Made by a program: the position numbers and the translations under genes. This document shows positions 17,641 through 25,470 of a stretch of DNA of 64,000 bases, in pieces. Under the pieces are notes generated by a model, which worked only from the letters and a program-made list of their open reading frames with translations, did no database searches and was not told where the DNA came from. Location: positions 1,922,001-1,986,000 of the forward strand of contig CAKKNE010000004.1 of assembly GCA_918797485.1 (NCBI GenBank), read 5' to 3'. Numbering within the stretch: the stretch's first letter is position 1; each line of letters begins with the position of its first letter. This DNA comes from Pelagomonas calceolata (Eukaryota; Sar; Pelagophyceae; Pelagomonadales; Pelagomonadaceae).

Positions 17641-18157
17641 GGCGCCGCGGCTGCTGCAGCCCTTTGGGTGAGCACCAACACAGACGCGTGTGCAGAGCTA
17701 CTTCTGGCGCACGCTCTGCTGTGCTGTGGTATCCACGCTAGCAACGGCTATCTTAGAGCTGTGCTGGAGCACGAATGGCCACGGTCGTTTTTGCTTGGCT
17801 AAGCTATCGAGAGCGAAACCCGGACGATGACAAGCCACCTGCTGCACGAGTCCACCCATCTCACACGCAGTCGCAGACATGCCAGGCAACTTTCCGCGCC
17901 CGTGCGAGTCTTTTGAGAGAATTTAAAAAAAGGCAGCGCCTCCTCCTGGCTTTGCAGCGCTTATACGCTGCAATAAAGGACTGAGCGCAGGATCTGGACG
18001 TCCTGTGACTTCCACGCACTGCTGTCAGCGCCTGCGCGTCGAAACTACGCGCTCTGCGCACCGCTGCGCGCCGCACACTGCATTAGCGCGCCCACAGTCC
18101 ACAACACGCTGCGACGGCAGCGACGGCCTCGCGCACCCGACGAGCTCCACGCCGCCG
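17641..18157. other. Divergent promoter region
   Basis: No gene is supported between the two start codons. No copy of the main palindrome is seen. The left half is somewhat AT-richer, with a short TTTAAAAAAAGG stretch near 17925. Confidence 0.4.
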
Positions 18158-18643
18158 ATGGCGTCGTCTCCTGAGTACAGCGACGAGACACGGGCAATGT
18201 TGGCGGGCGGTGCCCAGGTGGCCGTCGCCGTGGTCGAGAGCGGGGTTGGCTGCGCCCGGCATCAAGCCACCTGCGCGGTCCAACTAAGGGACCCGTCACA
18301 CGTCCGGACGGTCTTCTTTACCATCTTATGGCTCGTCATCGCCGTGTTCTCGGGCGTGCTGCTGCATGGATTTCTCGACGGCACGCAAGAGTGGCTCAGG
18401 GAGATGGAGACCCCCAAGGATTGGGAGTCGTATGCGTTCCCCGGCTTCGCGTTCATTGACTTTGCGGCGGCCGCCGTGCGCACCCTCCGCACCGGCGAGC
18501 GCACCCGCCCGCTCATCGTGGCTGCCTTGGCGGTTCCCTTCGGCGCGTTAGTGAACATGCACAACAACGCGCCGCTCCTCCACAACGCGCCGGCCGCGTC
18601 GTCGGCCGTGCCGCCGCCGCCGCGCGGGGAGGAAGCCGCGTGA
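18158..18643 (+). CDS. Small protein of unknown function with one or two membrane helices
   Basis: The 161-residue protein starts MASSPEYSDETRAML. A strong transmembrane segment (VFFTILWLVIAVFSGVLLHGF) lies near residues 50-72, a weaker one (FAFIDFAAAAV) near 97, and another (PLIVAALAVPFGALV) near 120. The tail is P/A-rich. Two cysteines (CARHQATC) precede the first helix. I do not recognise the family. Base composition is a little less GC-rich than that of its neighbours. Confidence 0.5.
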   Translation: MASSPEYSDETRAMLAGGAQVAVAVVESGVGCARHQATCAVQLRDPSHVRTVFFTILWLVIAVFSGVLLHGFLDGTQEWLREMETPKDWESYAFPGFAFIDFAAAAVRTLRTGERTRPLIVAALAVPFGALVNMHNNAPLLHNAPAASSAVPPPPRGEEAA

Positions 18644-18783
18644 AGGTGCGAAGGGCCCGCGCGAGGCGCGCGCGTGTGACGGCTCATCCTAAGTGTGACT
18701 ATATATACTCAGTCTTGGTCGCGGGTCTGAGTCGTAGACGCAGTAGAAGCCTCTCCCCCCCACCCTTAAGAGCGGTTTCTACA

Positions 18784-19221
18784 CTATGTCGTTACTACTT
18801 GGGCTAGTACGGGCTGCGCCGCGGGCACCTGGACCTGGAACGTCGCGCCGGGCGGGAATCCGGGCGGACAGGCGACCTGGATCGTCTGCCCGTTGTGCTG
18901 GGCCGAGATGATTTGTTCTGGCTGGCAGCCGGGGGGAACCTGCAGCGCGATCAGGACCATGCCACTGGGCGCCGGCTGCGGCGGCGCCGGCTGCTCCGGT
19001 TGCGGCGGCGCCGGCTGCTCCGGTTGCGGCGCGACCTTGGGCGAGATCGGCGCCGGCGCCGACGGTTGTGGCGTGCGGACGGGCGGCGCGGACTCCGTCT
19101 CGGGCAGCTCGTCCGGGGAACCGTAGCGCCTGGGGTCCATGATCCGCCGCGCGCGCTCGGCCTCCCTTCGTCGATAGTCGCGGCTCACGCGCGCCTCGGG
19201 CGACGAGGCGCTGCCGCCCAT
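18784..19221 (-). CDS. Putative N-myristoylated protein with a VPPG...PPGFPPG repeat domain
   Basis: The 145-residue protein starts MGGSASSPEARVSRDYRRRE. Glycine 2 with serine 6 fits the N-myristoylation consensus, so membrane attachment is inferred. The middle is P/Q-rich with two copies of QPEQPAPP. The last 55 residues hold VPPGCQPEQI, then a GQTIQVACPPGFPPGATFQV stretch and VP. This pattern (VPxG, then a short hydrophobic strand, then PPGxxPGxxFxVxVP) occurs in many stramenopile proteins that I know only as uncharacterised. Function unknown. GGGCTGCCC lies 138 bp upstream. Confidence 0.6.
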   Translation of the reverse strand: MGGSASSPEARVSRDYRRREAERARRIMDPRRYGSPDELPETESAPPVRTPQPSAPAPISPKVAPQPEQPAPPQPEQPAPPQPAPSGMVLIALQVPPGCQPEQIISAQHNGQTIQVACPPGFPPGATFQVQVPAAQPVLAQVVTT

Positions 19222-19665
19222 GGGTAAGGCTGCTTGGGGGCTGTGGCAAGTGAGCTGCCCAGGGTGAGACGCACGTACGTGTTGCGCCCCGCGCAGTGCT
19301 GATCGATGCACTCCTAAACCGTTCTGGAGTCGGGCTTGGGCGCCGCGGCCGAGCTGTGGGGCTGCCCAAAAGCCAGCACAACACTTTGTGTTTGGACCCC
19401 TAGTGGGTTTCTCACGAACGCCCCGCACGCTGTGGCGGGCTTTGCGACCTAGATCACACCCCATAAGTCACCATCGGACGCGTCGCACGAGGCAGCTGGC
19501 CGGCGTGGCAACCGCGCGCGCGGCCCCACCATCAATCCACGGTGAAGGCGGAGCGGTCGCAACAGAGAATTCACCTCTAGTCGCCACTTCTAAGGTATAC
19601 CCCCACGAGGACGTCGCGCCTCGTCAAGCGCCGCCGGGAAGAGCTCCCGCGGCCTCGGTGAGCGC
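19222..19665. other. Intergenic region between two minus-strand genes
   Basis: It holds the upstream region of the putative myristoylated protein, with GGGCTGCCC at 19359-19367, and the 3' UTR of the CNBP-like gene. No further gene is supported. Confidence 0.4.
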
Positions 19666-20115
19666 CTAGTTCGGGCACTCGGACGACTTGTGGCCCTGCT
19701 GGCCGCAGTTGTAGCAGGCGGTGTTGCCAGCGGGCAGGTCGCAGTCCGCGCTGAGGTGGCCGACCTGGCCGCAGTTGAAGCAGCGCCGCCCGCCGGCGCC
19801 CTTGCGGCGCCGGCCGCCGCCGCCCTCGCCGCCGTCGTAGTCGCCGCCGTCCTCGGCGTTGGGGCAGTTGCGCGCGAGGTGGCCGACCTCGCCGCAGACG
19901 TGGCACTTCCGCGTCTCGCGGCGGGCGCCGCCGTCGCCCGTGTTCTCGGGGCAGTAGCGCGCGATGTGGCCCACCTCGCCGCAGATGTGGCACTTGCGCG
20001 TCTCCTCGCGCGGCGGCGCCTGCGGGCAGTTGCGCGCGAGGTGGCCCACCTCGTTGCAGATGCGGCACGTCCGCGTCTCCTGCCGCGGCTGGTCCACGTC
20101 GTGGATGATCTCCAT
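19666..20115 (-). CDS. CCHC zinc-knuckle protein of the CNBP/Gis2 type
   Basis: The 149-residue protein starts MEIIHDVDQPRQETR and is built of five CX2CX4HX4C knuckles: CRICNEVGHLARNC, CHICGEVGHIARYC, CHVCGEVGHLARNC, then after an RGG-like glycine/arginine linker CFNCGQVGHLSADC and CYNCGQQGHKSSEC. CNBP/Gis2 proteins bind single-stranded RNA or DNA and act on translation of specific mRNAs. There is no capsid or protease sequence, so this is a cellular knuckle protein rather than a retroelement Gag. The first three knuckles are closely similar to each other and look like recent internal duplications. Confidence 0.9.
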   Translation of the reverse strand: MEIIHDVDQPRQETRTCRICNEVGHLARNCPQAPPREETRKCHICGEVGHIARYCPENTGDGGARRETRKCHVCGEVGHLARNCPNAEDGGDYDGGEGGGGRRRKGAGGRRCFNCGQVGHLSADCDLPAGNTACYNCGQQGHKSSECPN

Positions 20116-20436
20116 GGCTCCCCACCTGCGCGGAAGGCGGCGTTCGCGCGCGAAACCGCCGCCGGTCGCGCGAACCCGTTCTGCCCCTCCGCCGTGCGGC
20201 CGCCGGCGCCGCGCCACCGCTCTGGCGCGGTGTCGACGTGCTCAAGGGGCGAGACGGCGGCAGAATGGCAGCTTTGTTGCAGCAGCGCCCGAGCCGACGC
20301 CGCGTCCGTGCAGCACCCGGGTCCCGCAGGCGCTTCCTTGGGAGGCCCGAGTAGCTGCGCTGCACGTCGTTTTGCAGAGACACCGGCTAGCTTACCCACA
20401 CAGAGCTCTGGTTGGCGTCCGTATCTCGCAAGATTA

Positions 20437-20462
20437 GCTAGCGCCTATGTAAAGATACTAGG
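20437..20462 (-). promoter_or_regulatory. Palindromic motif, degenerate copy next to 69-bp repeat
   Basis: On the minus strand CCTAGTATCTTTACA then TAGGCGCTAGC. It lies seven bases from the 69-bp repeat, matching the arrangement near 53 kb. It is 322 bp upstream of the CNBP-like start. Confidence 0.45.
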
Positions 20463-20469
20463 AATCTGC

Positions 20470-20538
20470 AGTCCAGCCGGACGGGTGGGCCCGGGGGGAG
20501 CGGGAGGGGTACGGGGAACCCTGCGACGTAACTAGCCT
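20470..20538 (-). repeat. 69-bp dispersed repeat, copy A
   Basis: By eye it is identical in reverse complement to 52997-53065 except for one base. It begins AGTCCAGCCGGACGGGTGGG. It is non-coding. Confidence 0.85.
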
Positions 20539-20600
20539 CAGCCTCAGCCTCTGCCCGCCGCGGAGGAACAGCGTCGACCACAGAACTTACTCACACACCA

Positions 20601-21398
20601 CTACCGCCTTTCTCGAAACTCGCGGATGCGCCGGTTCGCCGCCTCGATGACGAAGAACGACGTCGCGTTCACGGGCACGGCGCGCAGCACGACGGGCCCG
20701 TAGCCCCGGTAGAAGCCCCGCGGCCCCTCGGACCGCCAGAGCGTCCGCCACGCGTTTACGTACGACGCGCCCGGCGCCGCCGCCTGCACGCGCGTCTTGA
20801 CCGTGTCCGTCGCCATGAACAGCGTCCACTCGACGAGCCCGCTCAACCCGCCGGCCACGGCCGGCGCGTGGGCCGGCGGCCGCTCCCACCGGTCCAGCAC
20901 GAACTCGTAGGTCGCGAAGAAGGCCATCTGCGACAGCGTCAGGTGCAGGATCGTCGCGACGCCGCCGTGCGCGACGAACCTCAGACCGCGCTGCTTATAC
21001 AACGTGCGCATGGACTCGTAGGCGGACACGTGCATCTTCTGGGCGTTGATCTTCACGACGTCGACGGGGACCGCGCAGAACGACACGGCGAAGCCGCAGG
21101 CCGCGCCCGAGACGGCGCCCCGGGCGACGGGGCCCAGCTCCTTGTCGCCGAGGTATTTCTGGACGTTGTAGTAGGCCGCGTACATGACCGCCCACTGCGG
21201 CGTGACGGTCGCCAGCGGCGCGCCCATGCCCGCGAAGAGCTGGGACCACATGCGCTGCGTCGCGCCCGTCTGCAGCCGCACCTTGATGGTCTCGAAGGGG
21301 TAGCCCACGACGACGGCGCAAGCGCCACCGACCGTGCCCGAGGCGACGCTGCACCAGAGCGGCAGGTCGTAGCGCGAGCCCTCGCCGTCGCTGGCCAT
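20601..21398 (-). CDS. Mitochondrial carrier (SLC25) protein
   Basis: SLC25 proteins exchange metabolites across the inner mitochondrial membrane. The 265-residue protein starts MASDGEGSRYDLPLW. It has the three-repeat structure with one signature per repeat: PFETIKVR, PVDVVKIN and a degenerate ATDTVKTR in which proline is replaced by alanine. Glycine-rich even-helix turns (GTVGGACAVVVGYP; AVAGGLSGLVEW) and the closing GFYRGYGPVVLRAVP match the carnitine/ornithine branch best. The substrate cannot be told from sequence. It is slightly short for the family (about 290-300 is usual), mostly at the N-terminus. Confidence 0.9.
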   Translation of the reverse strand: MASDGEGSRYDLPLWCSVASGTVGGACAVVVGYPFETIKVRLQTGATQRMWSQLFAGMGAPLATVTPQWAVMYAAYYNVQKYLGDKELGPVARGAVSGAACGFAVSFCAVPVDVVKINAQKMHVSAYESMRTLYKQRGLRFVAHGGVATILHLTLSQMAFFATYEFVLDRWERPPAHAPAVAGGLSGLVEWTLFMATDTVKTRVQAAAPGASYVNAWRTLWRSEGPRGFYRGYGPVVLRAVPVNATSFFVIEAANRRIREFRERR

Positions 21399-21677
21399 AT
21401 TCAGGGCGCTGGCGTCCAGTGGTGCTGCTCGTCGAGAGCTTTGCTGGCCACGCGCGCTGCAATTGCGTGCTGGAAAGCTGCACTTGTTTTTTTGCAAGAC
21501 TCCTTTGGTTACCAAGGCAAAAATGATGGGCTGGCCTAGCTCTACTATATGAGGGCGCAGGGGTAGTGGCTGCAGCCGCACAACAGCCGCACAACGTCGC
21601 ATCAATGCCACACAAATGCATAACTACAAGCATTGATGCATGCATGCACAACTGCAAGCAGTGAAATGCTGTAGGCC

Positions 21678-22526
21678 ATGGCTGCACTGGCAGCCGCTGC
21701 GGCGGCGCTCGCCGGGGCGCGCCGGCACGCGGCGGCGGCGCTCGCCGCGGCGCGCCGGCACGCGACGTCGGCGCTCGCCGCGGCGCGCCGGCACACCGTC
21801 GGCTACGACTACGCCACGGTCGTCGAGCGCGGCGAGTGGTGGCGCTTGAGCGCGTCGCTCGTCGGCCCGGGCGGCCTTGCGCCCCTCGTCGTGATGGCCT
21901 ATGCGATACCGTGCGGTCGAGGCACGGTCGCGGACGCGGTGTGGTGGACGGCCGCGCTGCACTCTGGTGGATGTCTCGGGGGCCTCGCCTGGACGCGGCG
22001 CGGCGGCCGGGACGACGTCACGGGCGCCGCGGGCGCCGCCGCGGGCTGGGCGGCGAAACGCGCGACCGACGGCGCGGTCGGCGCGCCCGCGCTCGTCGTC
22101 GCGGTCGCGCTCCTAGCGCCGACGCGGCCGCGGGCTCCCTTGTTCGCTGCGGCGGCCCTGGGCGCGGCGTCCGTCGCGTGGCCCGTCGTCGCGGCCGTCG
22201 GCGCGTCCGGCTACTGGCGTAGTATCTCCGCCTTCTGGGCGCTCCTGGTCACGCTCGCGTCGCGCAAGGCGACGCGGCCGCGCGCCTGCGTGCCAGGCGT
22301 CGCCTTCGCGCGCTGGCCGCCGCGGCGCCCCCGCGACGCCGACGCCGCGCGGCCCGGCGACGTGTCGCTCGACGGCGCCGCCGGCGACGACCTCCGGCGC
22401 CGGCACCGGAGGCCGCCCGCCCCCGGGCGCCTCGAGCGCGGGCGCCGGCGCGTGCCCCGGGCGCTCGGCGCCCACGGCGGGCCCGTGTTCCCGTGGCTCG
22501 TGGTCGACGACCGGCCCGCATCGTAA
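21678..22526 (+). CDS. Multi-pass membrane protein, rhomboid-like but without the catalytic serine
   Basis: The 282-residue protein begins with a three-fold repeat of ALAAARRHA. ERGEWWRLSASLVGPGGLAP then resembles the rhomboid entry helix (GExWRLxT). Several hydrophobic segments follow. GAAGAAAGWAAK stands where active rhomboids have GxSGxxxG, so the serine would be alanine. The second catalytic residue, histidine, is not evident. About five hydrophobic helices precede an arginine/proline-rich cytosolic tail. The rhomboid link is tentative; a different six-helix family is possible. The convergent MOSC gene ends 12 bp away. Confidence 0.45.
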   Translation: MAALAAAAAALAGARRHAAAALAAARRHATSALAAARRHTVGYDYATVVERGEWWRLSASLVGPGGLAPLVVMAYAIPCGRGTVADAVWWTAALHSGGCLGGLAWTRRGGRDDVTGAAGAAAGWAAKRATDGAVGAPALVVAVALLAPTRPRAPLFAAAALGAASVAWPVVAAVGASGYWRSISAFWALLVTLASRKATRPRACVPGVAFARWPPRRPRDADAARPGDVSLDGAAGDDLRRRHRRPPAPGRLERGRRRVPRALGAHGGPVFPWLVVDDRPAS

Positions 22527-22538
22527 GTTTGCACATGT

Positions 22539-23216
22539 TCACAACTTACTCGACTCGGAGGAGAAGAAGGACGAGGTCTTTCTCTGCTTCTTCGCGGGCG
22601 GCCCGTCCGGGGCCTCCGCGAAGATCTCGTCGCCGACCCGGATCTCGCCCTCCTGGACGACGCGGGCGAACCAGCCGCGCTGCCCGGGCCCGGTGTCTTG
22701 CCCGAGCGGGCCGTTCCACGCCGTGAAGCCGTGCGCCAGCCTCGTCGTCTCGCGCGGCCACCCGGGCCACCGCGCCTCCGCCGCCGCGAGCCGCCTCCAG
22801 AGCGGGGTCAGGTTCGGGCACGGCTCGTTGAATTGGGTGACGACGCACCTGACGCCGCCGATGGACAGCCGCATGCCCACGGCGAGCGACAGCGAGTTCT
22901 CGCCGCCGACGCCCCGCCAGGTCACGTTGTCGCCCCCGAAGCCGGGCTCGACGAGGCCGCCGAAGCCCTCGCCAACGGCCGTGCACAGGAGCGACAGCGC
23001 GCGACGGTGGCGCTCGTCGCCCACGACGTCCCCGGATCCTTTTGGGGATTTTCTTTTGTAGGCGTTCACGTCCTTGCGGCCGTCCAGGGTCTCGCAGCCC
23101 GTCGTGGTCACGCGCAGCGCATCATACTTGGGCTTGTGGGCGCCTTTTTTATTTTTGACCTTCTCGCCGCAGCTCAGGACCTCGACGCGCCCGAGGAGCC
23201 TCCTGTCCGCCTCCAT
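22539..23216 (-). CDS. MOSC domain protein
   Basis: MOSC domains are the C-terminal domains of molybdenum cofactor sulfurases and mARC-type enzymes, bind Moco or sulfur carriers, and also occur alone. The 225-residue protein starts MEADRRLLGRVEVLS. It shows GDVVGDERHRRALSL (family GVxGDxHxxxxxVSL), then GDNVTWRGVGGENSLSLAVGMRLSIGG in outline, then VVTQFNEPCPNL with the conserved cysteine and GWFARVVQEGEIRVGDEI (family GxYARVLxxGxVxxGDxV). It is close to the bacterial stand-alone YiiM/YuaD-like form. The tail is lysine/serine-rich (KKQRKTSSFFSS). Partner and reaction are unknown. Confidence 0.85.
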   Translation of the reverse strand: MEADRRLLGRVEVLSCGEKVKNKKGAHKPKYDALRVTTTGCETLDGRKDVNAYKRKSPKGSGDVVGDERHRRALSLLCTAVGEGFGGLVEPGFGGDNVTWRGVGGENSLSLAVGMRLSIGGVRCVVTQFNEPCPNLTPLWRRLAAAEARWPGWPRETTRLAHGFTAWNGPLGQDTGPGQRGWFARVVQEGEIRVGDEIFAEAPDGPPAKKQRKTSSFFSSESSKL

Positions 23217-24007
23217 TGGCAGATCGATGCGACGCCGCCGGTTGTCCACACCCAATGCAAAATGGCACGCGCGGAGATCGGTCGGACTATATTCAAAAAA
23301 TATTTGTGCTGGATATCCGCAGCAATGCGGTCCAAAAACACGAGAGCCGAGGCTGCCAGGACATGGACGCGGTGCTGATACCTTATGGTAACCTTGTGGT
23401 ACCTCGAGGCGCCTTACCTACGGTACTTAAGTAGAGGTATAAAAGATAGGATAATGGTGAAAACGGGTACAGGGGAATTTTTTGCTGTTGCGTCACCACT
23501 AGGAGGGACTATGAAACCGGTATTAAATATTTGATGAACCGACTGTGACCCTCAGTGTGCATGCCGCGGCGTGAACGCGCGGTTATATATTAAAAAAAAA
23601 ATAGAAAAGGGCAATGAAGCTATATCTGCGAGTATCCGCGATGCCACCTATACAAGGGCTAATAGCACCGTATTACATTCGATCGGCTGACCTGGGATAT
23701 GCGCAAAGAGTTAGAAAATCCGCACATACTATGCGCTTCCTTTTGGCGCAGCGGCGGCGTGTGGCGGTGTTAGTTGTTTCTGGCGTCCAGCTCAGGACGC
23801 GCCCGATGGGCAGCCGTAGCGACGCCTGTAGGTCCGACGCCGAAGGCTATCCACACCGGATGGCCAGCACTGCCACTGGGGCAGCCTCTCGGGGAGCCCG
23901 GCTCTCGCCGAAGAAACAGTGGCACCCGCGCGTTGGGTGACGGAAGAAGGACAGGAGCGCCCGACAGCTATAAGCAAACATATATATAACACAGGGGCCG
24001 GAGTCGG
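23217..24007. other. AT-richer intergenic region
   Basis: This 791-bp gap has noticeably lower GC than the rest, with TATATATTAAAAAAAAAAT near 23585 and ACATATATATAAC near 23980. A 108-codon frame at 23614-23940 has no recognisable protein pattern and I do not call it. It includes the promoter of the MOSC gene and the 3' UTR of the SPX gene. Confidence 0.4.
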
Positions 24008-24895
24008 TCACGTGCGCGCGCGCTTCGGCGGCGGGCTCGTCGTCTTGTGGAGCCGCTCGAGGTCGGCCGCGGGCCCGGCGAAGGCCGGGCAGGGCGCCGC
24101 CGCCGCCGGCGCGGCCGCGGCCGCGGCCGCGTCGGGGTCCTCCTCGCCCTCGCGGATGCGCGACGCCGCCTCGCGCAGGTTCAGGATGGCGTCGAGCGCG
24201 TCCGTCTCGGCCGCGCCGACGCCGCCGAGCGTGCTCAGCTGCTGCGACGACGAGGACGGCGACAGGGGCGGCGGGTCCACGGACCGCGTGCCCCGTATCC
24301 GGTCCGACGCCGCCGCGATGTCCCGGTACAGGTCCTCGGCCTCGCGGATCATCTCCATGAGCCGCGGGTAGCGCGTGAACGGCTGCGGCGCGACGCAGAC
24401 GCGCATGAACTGCGTCCGCGTCGTGAAGCCCGTCTGCTTGTCGTGCTTCTTGAGTATTTTACTAAAGCCGCAATAATTCATGATCGCGTAGTTCTCGAGC
24501 AAGAGTAAATCCCGATAATACGTCACGCACGCCCGCAGGGCCCTATCTGGGGCGTCCTCGAGCAGCCCCAGCCGGTCCTCGTCCTGCAGCTGCCGCAGCG
24601 CCTCGCGCACGCGCTCGCGCCTTACTTCCAACACCAGCTCGGCCTGGCGGAAGAACTGCGCGCTCTTCTGGAGCTCGAATCGTAAGGCTCGAAAAAACGC
24701 AACCTCCGGCGCGCTCTTGGCCATGGTCGCCTTCTCGCAGTCTCCTCGTTCACAACACTCCGCGACGGGCGGCGACGACGGGTCCGCCTTAATCTGTTTG
24801 ATGCACTTCTTTAGCAATTTATACTGCATGAAGTAGGGCGCCCACTCCGCGTCGCTCACGCGGACGACGCGGTGCATGTCGTGGCCGAACTTCAT
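24008..24895 (-). CDS. SPX domain protein (phosphate/inositol pyrophosphate sensor)
   Basis: SPX domains bind inositol pyrophosphates and report phosphate status. The 295-residue protein begins MKFGHDMHRVVRVSDAEWAP, the typical SPX first helix (normally MKFGKxL). EVAFFRALRFELQKSAQFF and the basic helix NYCGFSKILKKHDKQTG follow, carrying the lysines that hold inositol pyrophosphate. The C-terminal 110 residues are low-complexity (S, A, P) and lack an EXS, transporter or RING domain, so it is a stand-alone SPX protein like plant SPX1-4. Such proteins bind and inhibit phosphate-starvation transcription factors in plants; a similar role here is inference. Confidence 0.93.
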   Translation of the reverse strand: MKFGHDMHRVVRVSDAEWAPYFMQYKLLKKCIKQIKADPSSPPVAECCERGDCEKATMAKSAPEVAFFRALRFELQKSAQFFRQAELVLEVRRERVREALRQLQDEDRLGLLEDAPDRALRACVTYYRDLLLLENYAIMNYCGFSKILKKHDKQTGFTTRTQFMRVCVAPQPFTRYPRLMEMIREAEDLYRDIAAASDRIRGTRSVDPPPLSPSSSSQQLSTLGGVGAAETDALDAILNLREAASRIREGEEDPDAAAAAAAPAAAAPCPAFAGPAADLERLHKTTSPPPKRART

Positions 24896-25470
24896 CTCTT
24901 TTTATATCAGTGTGGCTTGGCGTGGCGCGGCGGCGTCAGATAGCAGGTCGCGGCGGTGACGAGGGCGACGCCTCGCGCCAGATATCAGGTCGTGGCGGTG
25001 CGAGCGACGCCTCGCGCGGTGCGGAGCCCGCGTCGACGCCCCGACCGCCGCGGTTTGCCTAGATTCCCACTGAGACGTGGGGGTATGTGCGTTCTTGCGC
25101 ACGGAGAGGCCCAAGCGCTGCGTGTGCCGGACCGTAAAGCACTCCTGGCCCACCGTCGCAGGAATGGGCGCTCTTGGCCGTCTAGATTCGACTGCGCTAC
25201 TTAGCTTGTGTTGCTTTGAGTTTTGCATGTCGCTCGGCGCGGCGCCTTGCTTTCGCCCTGGTGCGGGTCGCCGCGGTCCGCGACGCCTCGTTTGGCTCGG
25301 CTTCGAGCTGGGAAGTATCCGAGACGCGGGTTTTCGCACGGCCCAGCATGCGCAACACGGCAGCTTACCTTTGGTGCGTTATCTTCCTCGGGTCTGACCC
25401 CTGCGCGTCGCGACAGCGGGCGCCAACCCCAGAACACGACCGCACTGCGCAAGCATAGCTGCGAGCCAAT
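24896..25470. other. Divergent promoter region of SPX and SNF2 genes
   Basis: No gene is supported. A string GGCGACGCCTCGCGCCAGATATCAGG is partly repeated (CAGATAGCAGGTCGCGGCGG versus CAGATATCAGGTCGTGGCGG at about 24937 and 24979). Nothing else stands out. Confidence 0.4.

Larger units (their letters stand above)
20116..20600. other. Intergenic region with composite repeat
   Basis: It contains the upstream region of the CNBP-like gene, a degenerate palindromic motif and a 69-bp repeat shared in inverted orientation with 52997-53065. No gene is supported. Confidence 0.5.

Noticed and set aside
19666-20115. Zinc knuckles as a retroelement Gag remnant
   Set aside because: Five CCHC knuckles in a short intact protein with a linker typical of CNBP/Gis2, and no capsid, protease or reverse transcriptase nearby. 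No old virus copy was recognised in the window.
23614-23940. A 108-codon frame in the AT-richer gap
   Set aside because: No recognisable motif, odd composition and no typical codon bias; the gap is better read as non-coding.
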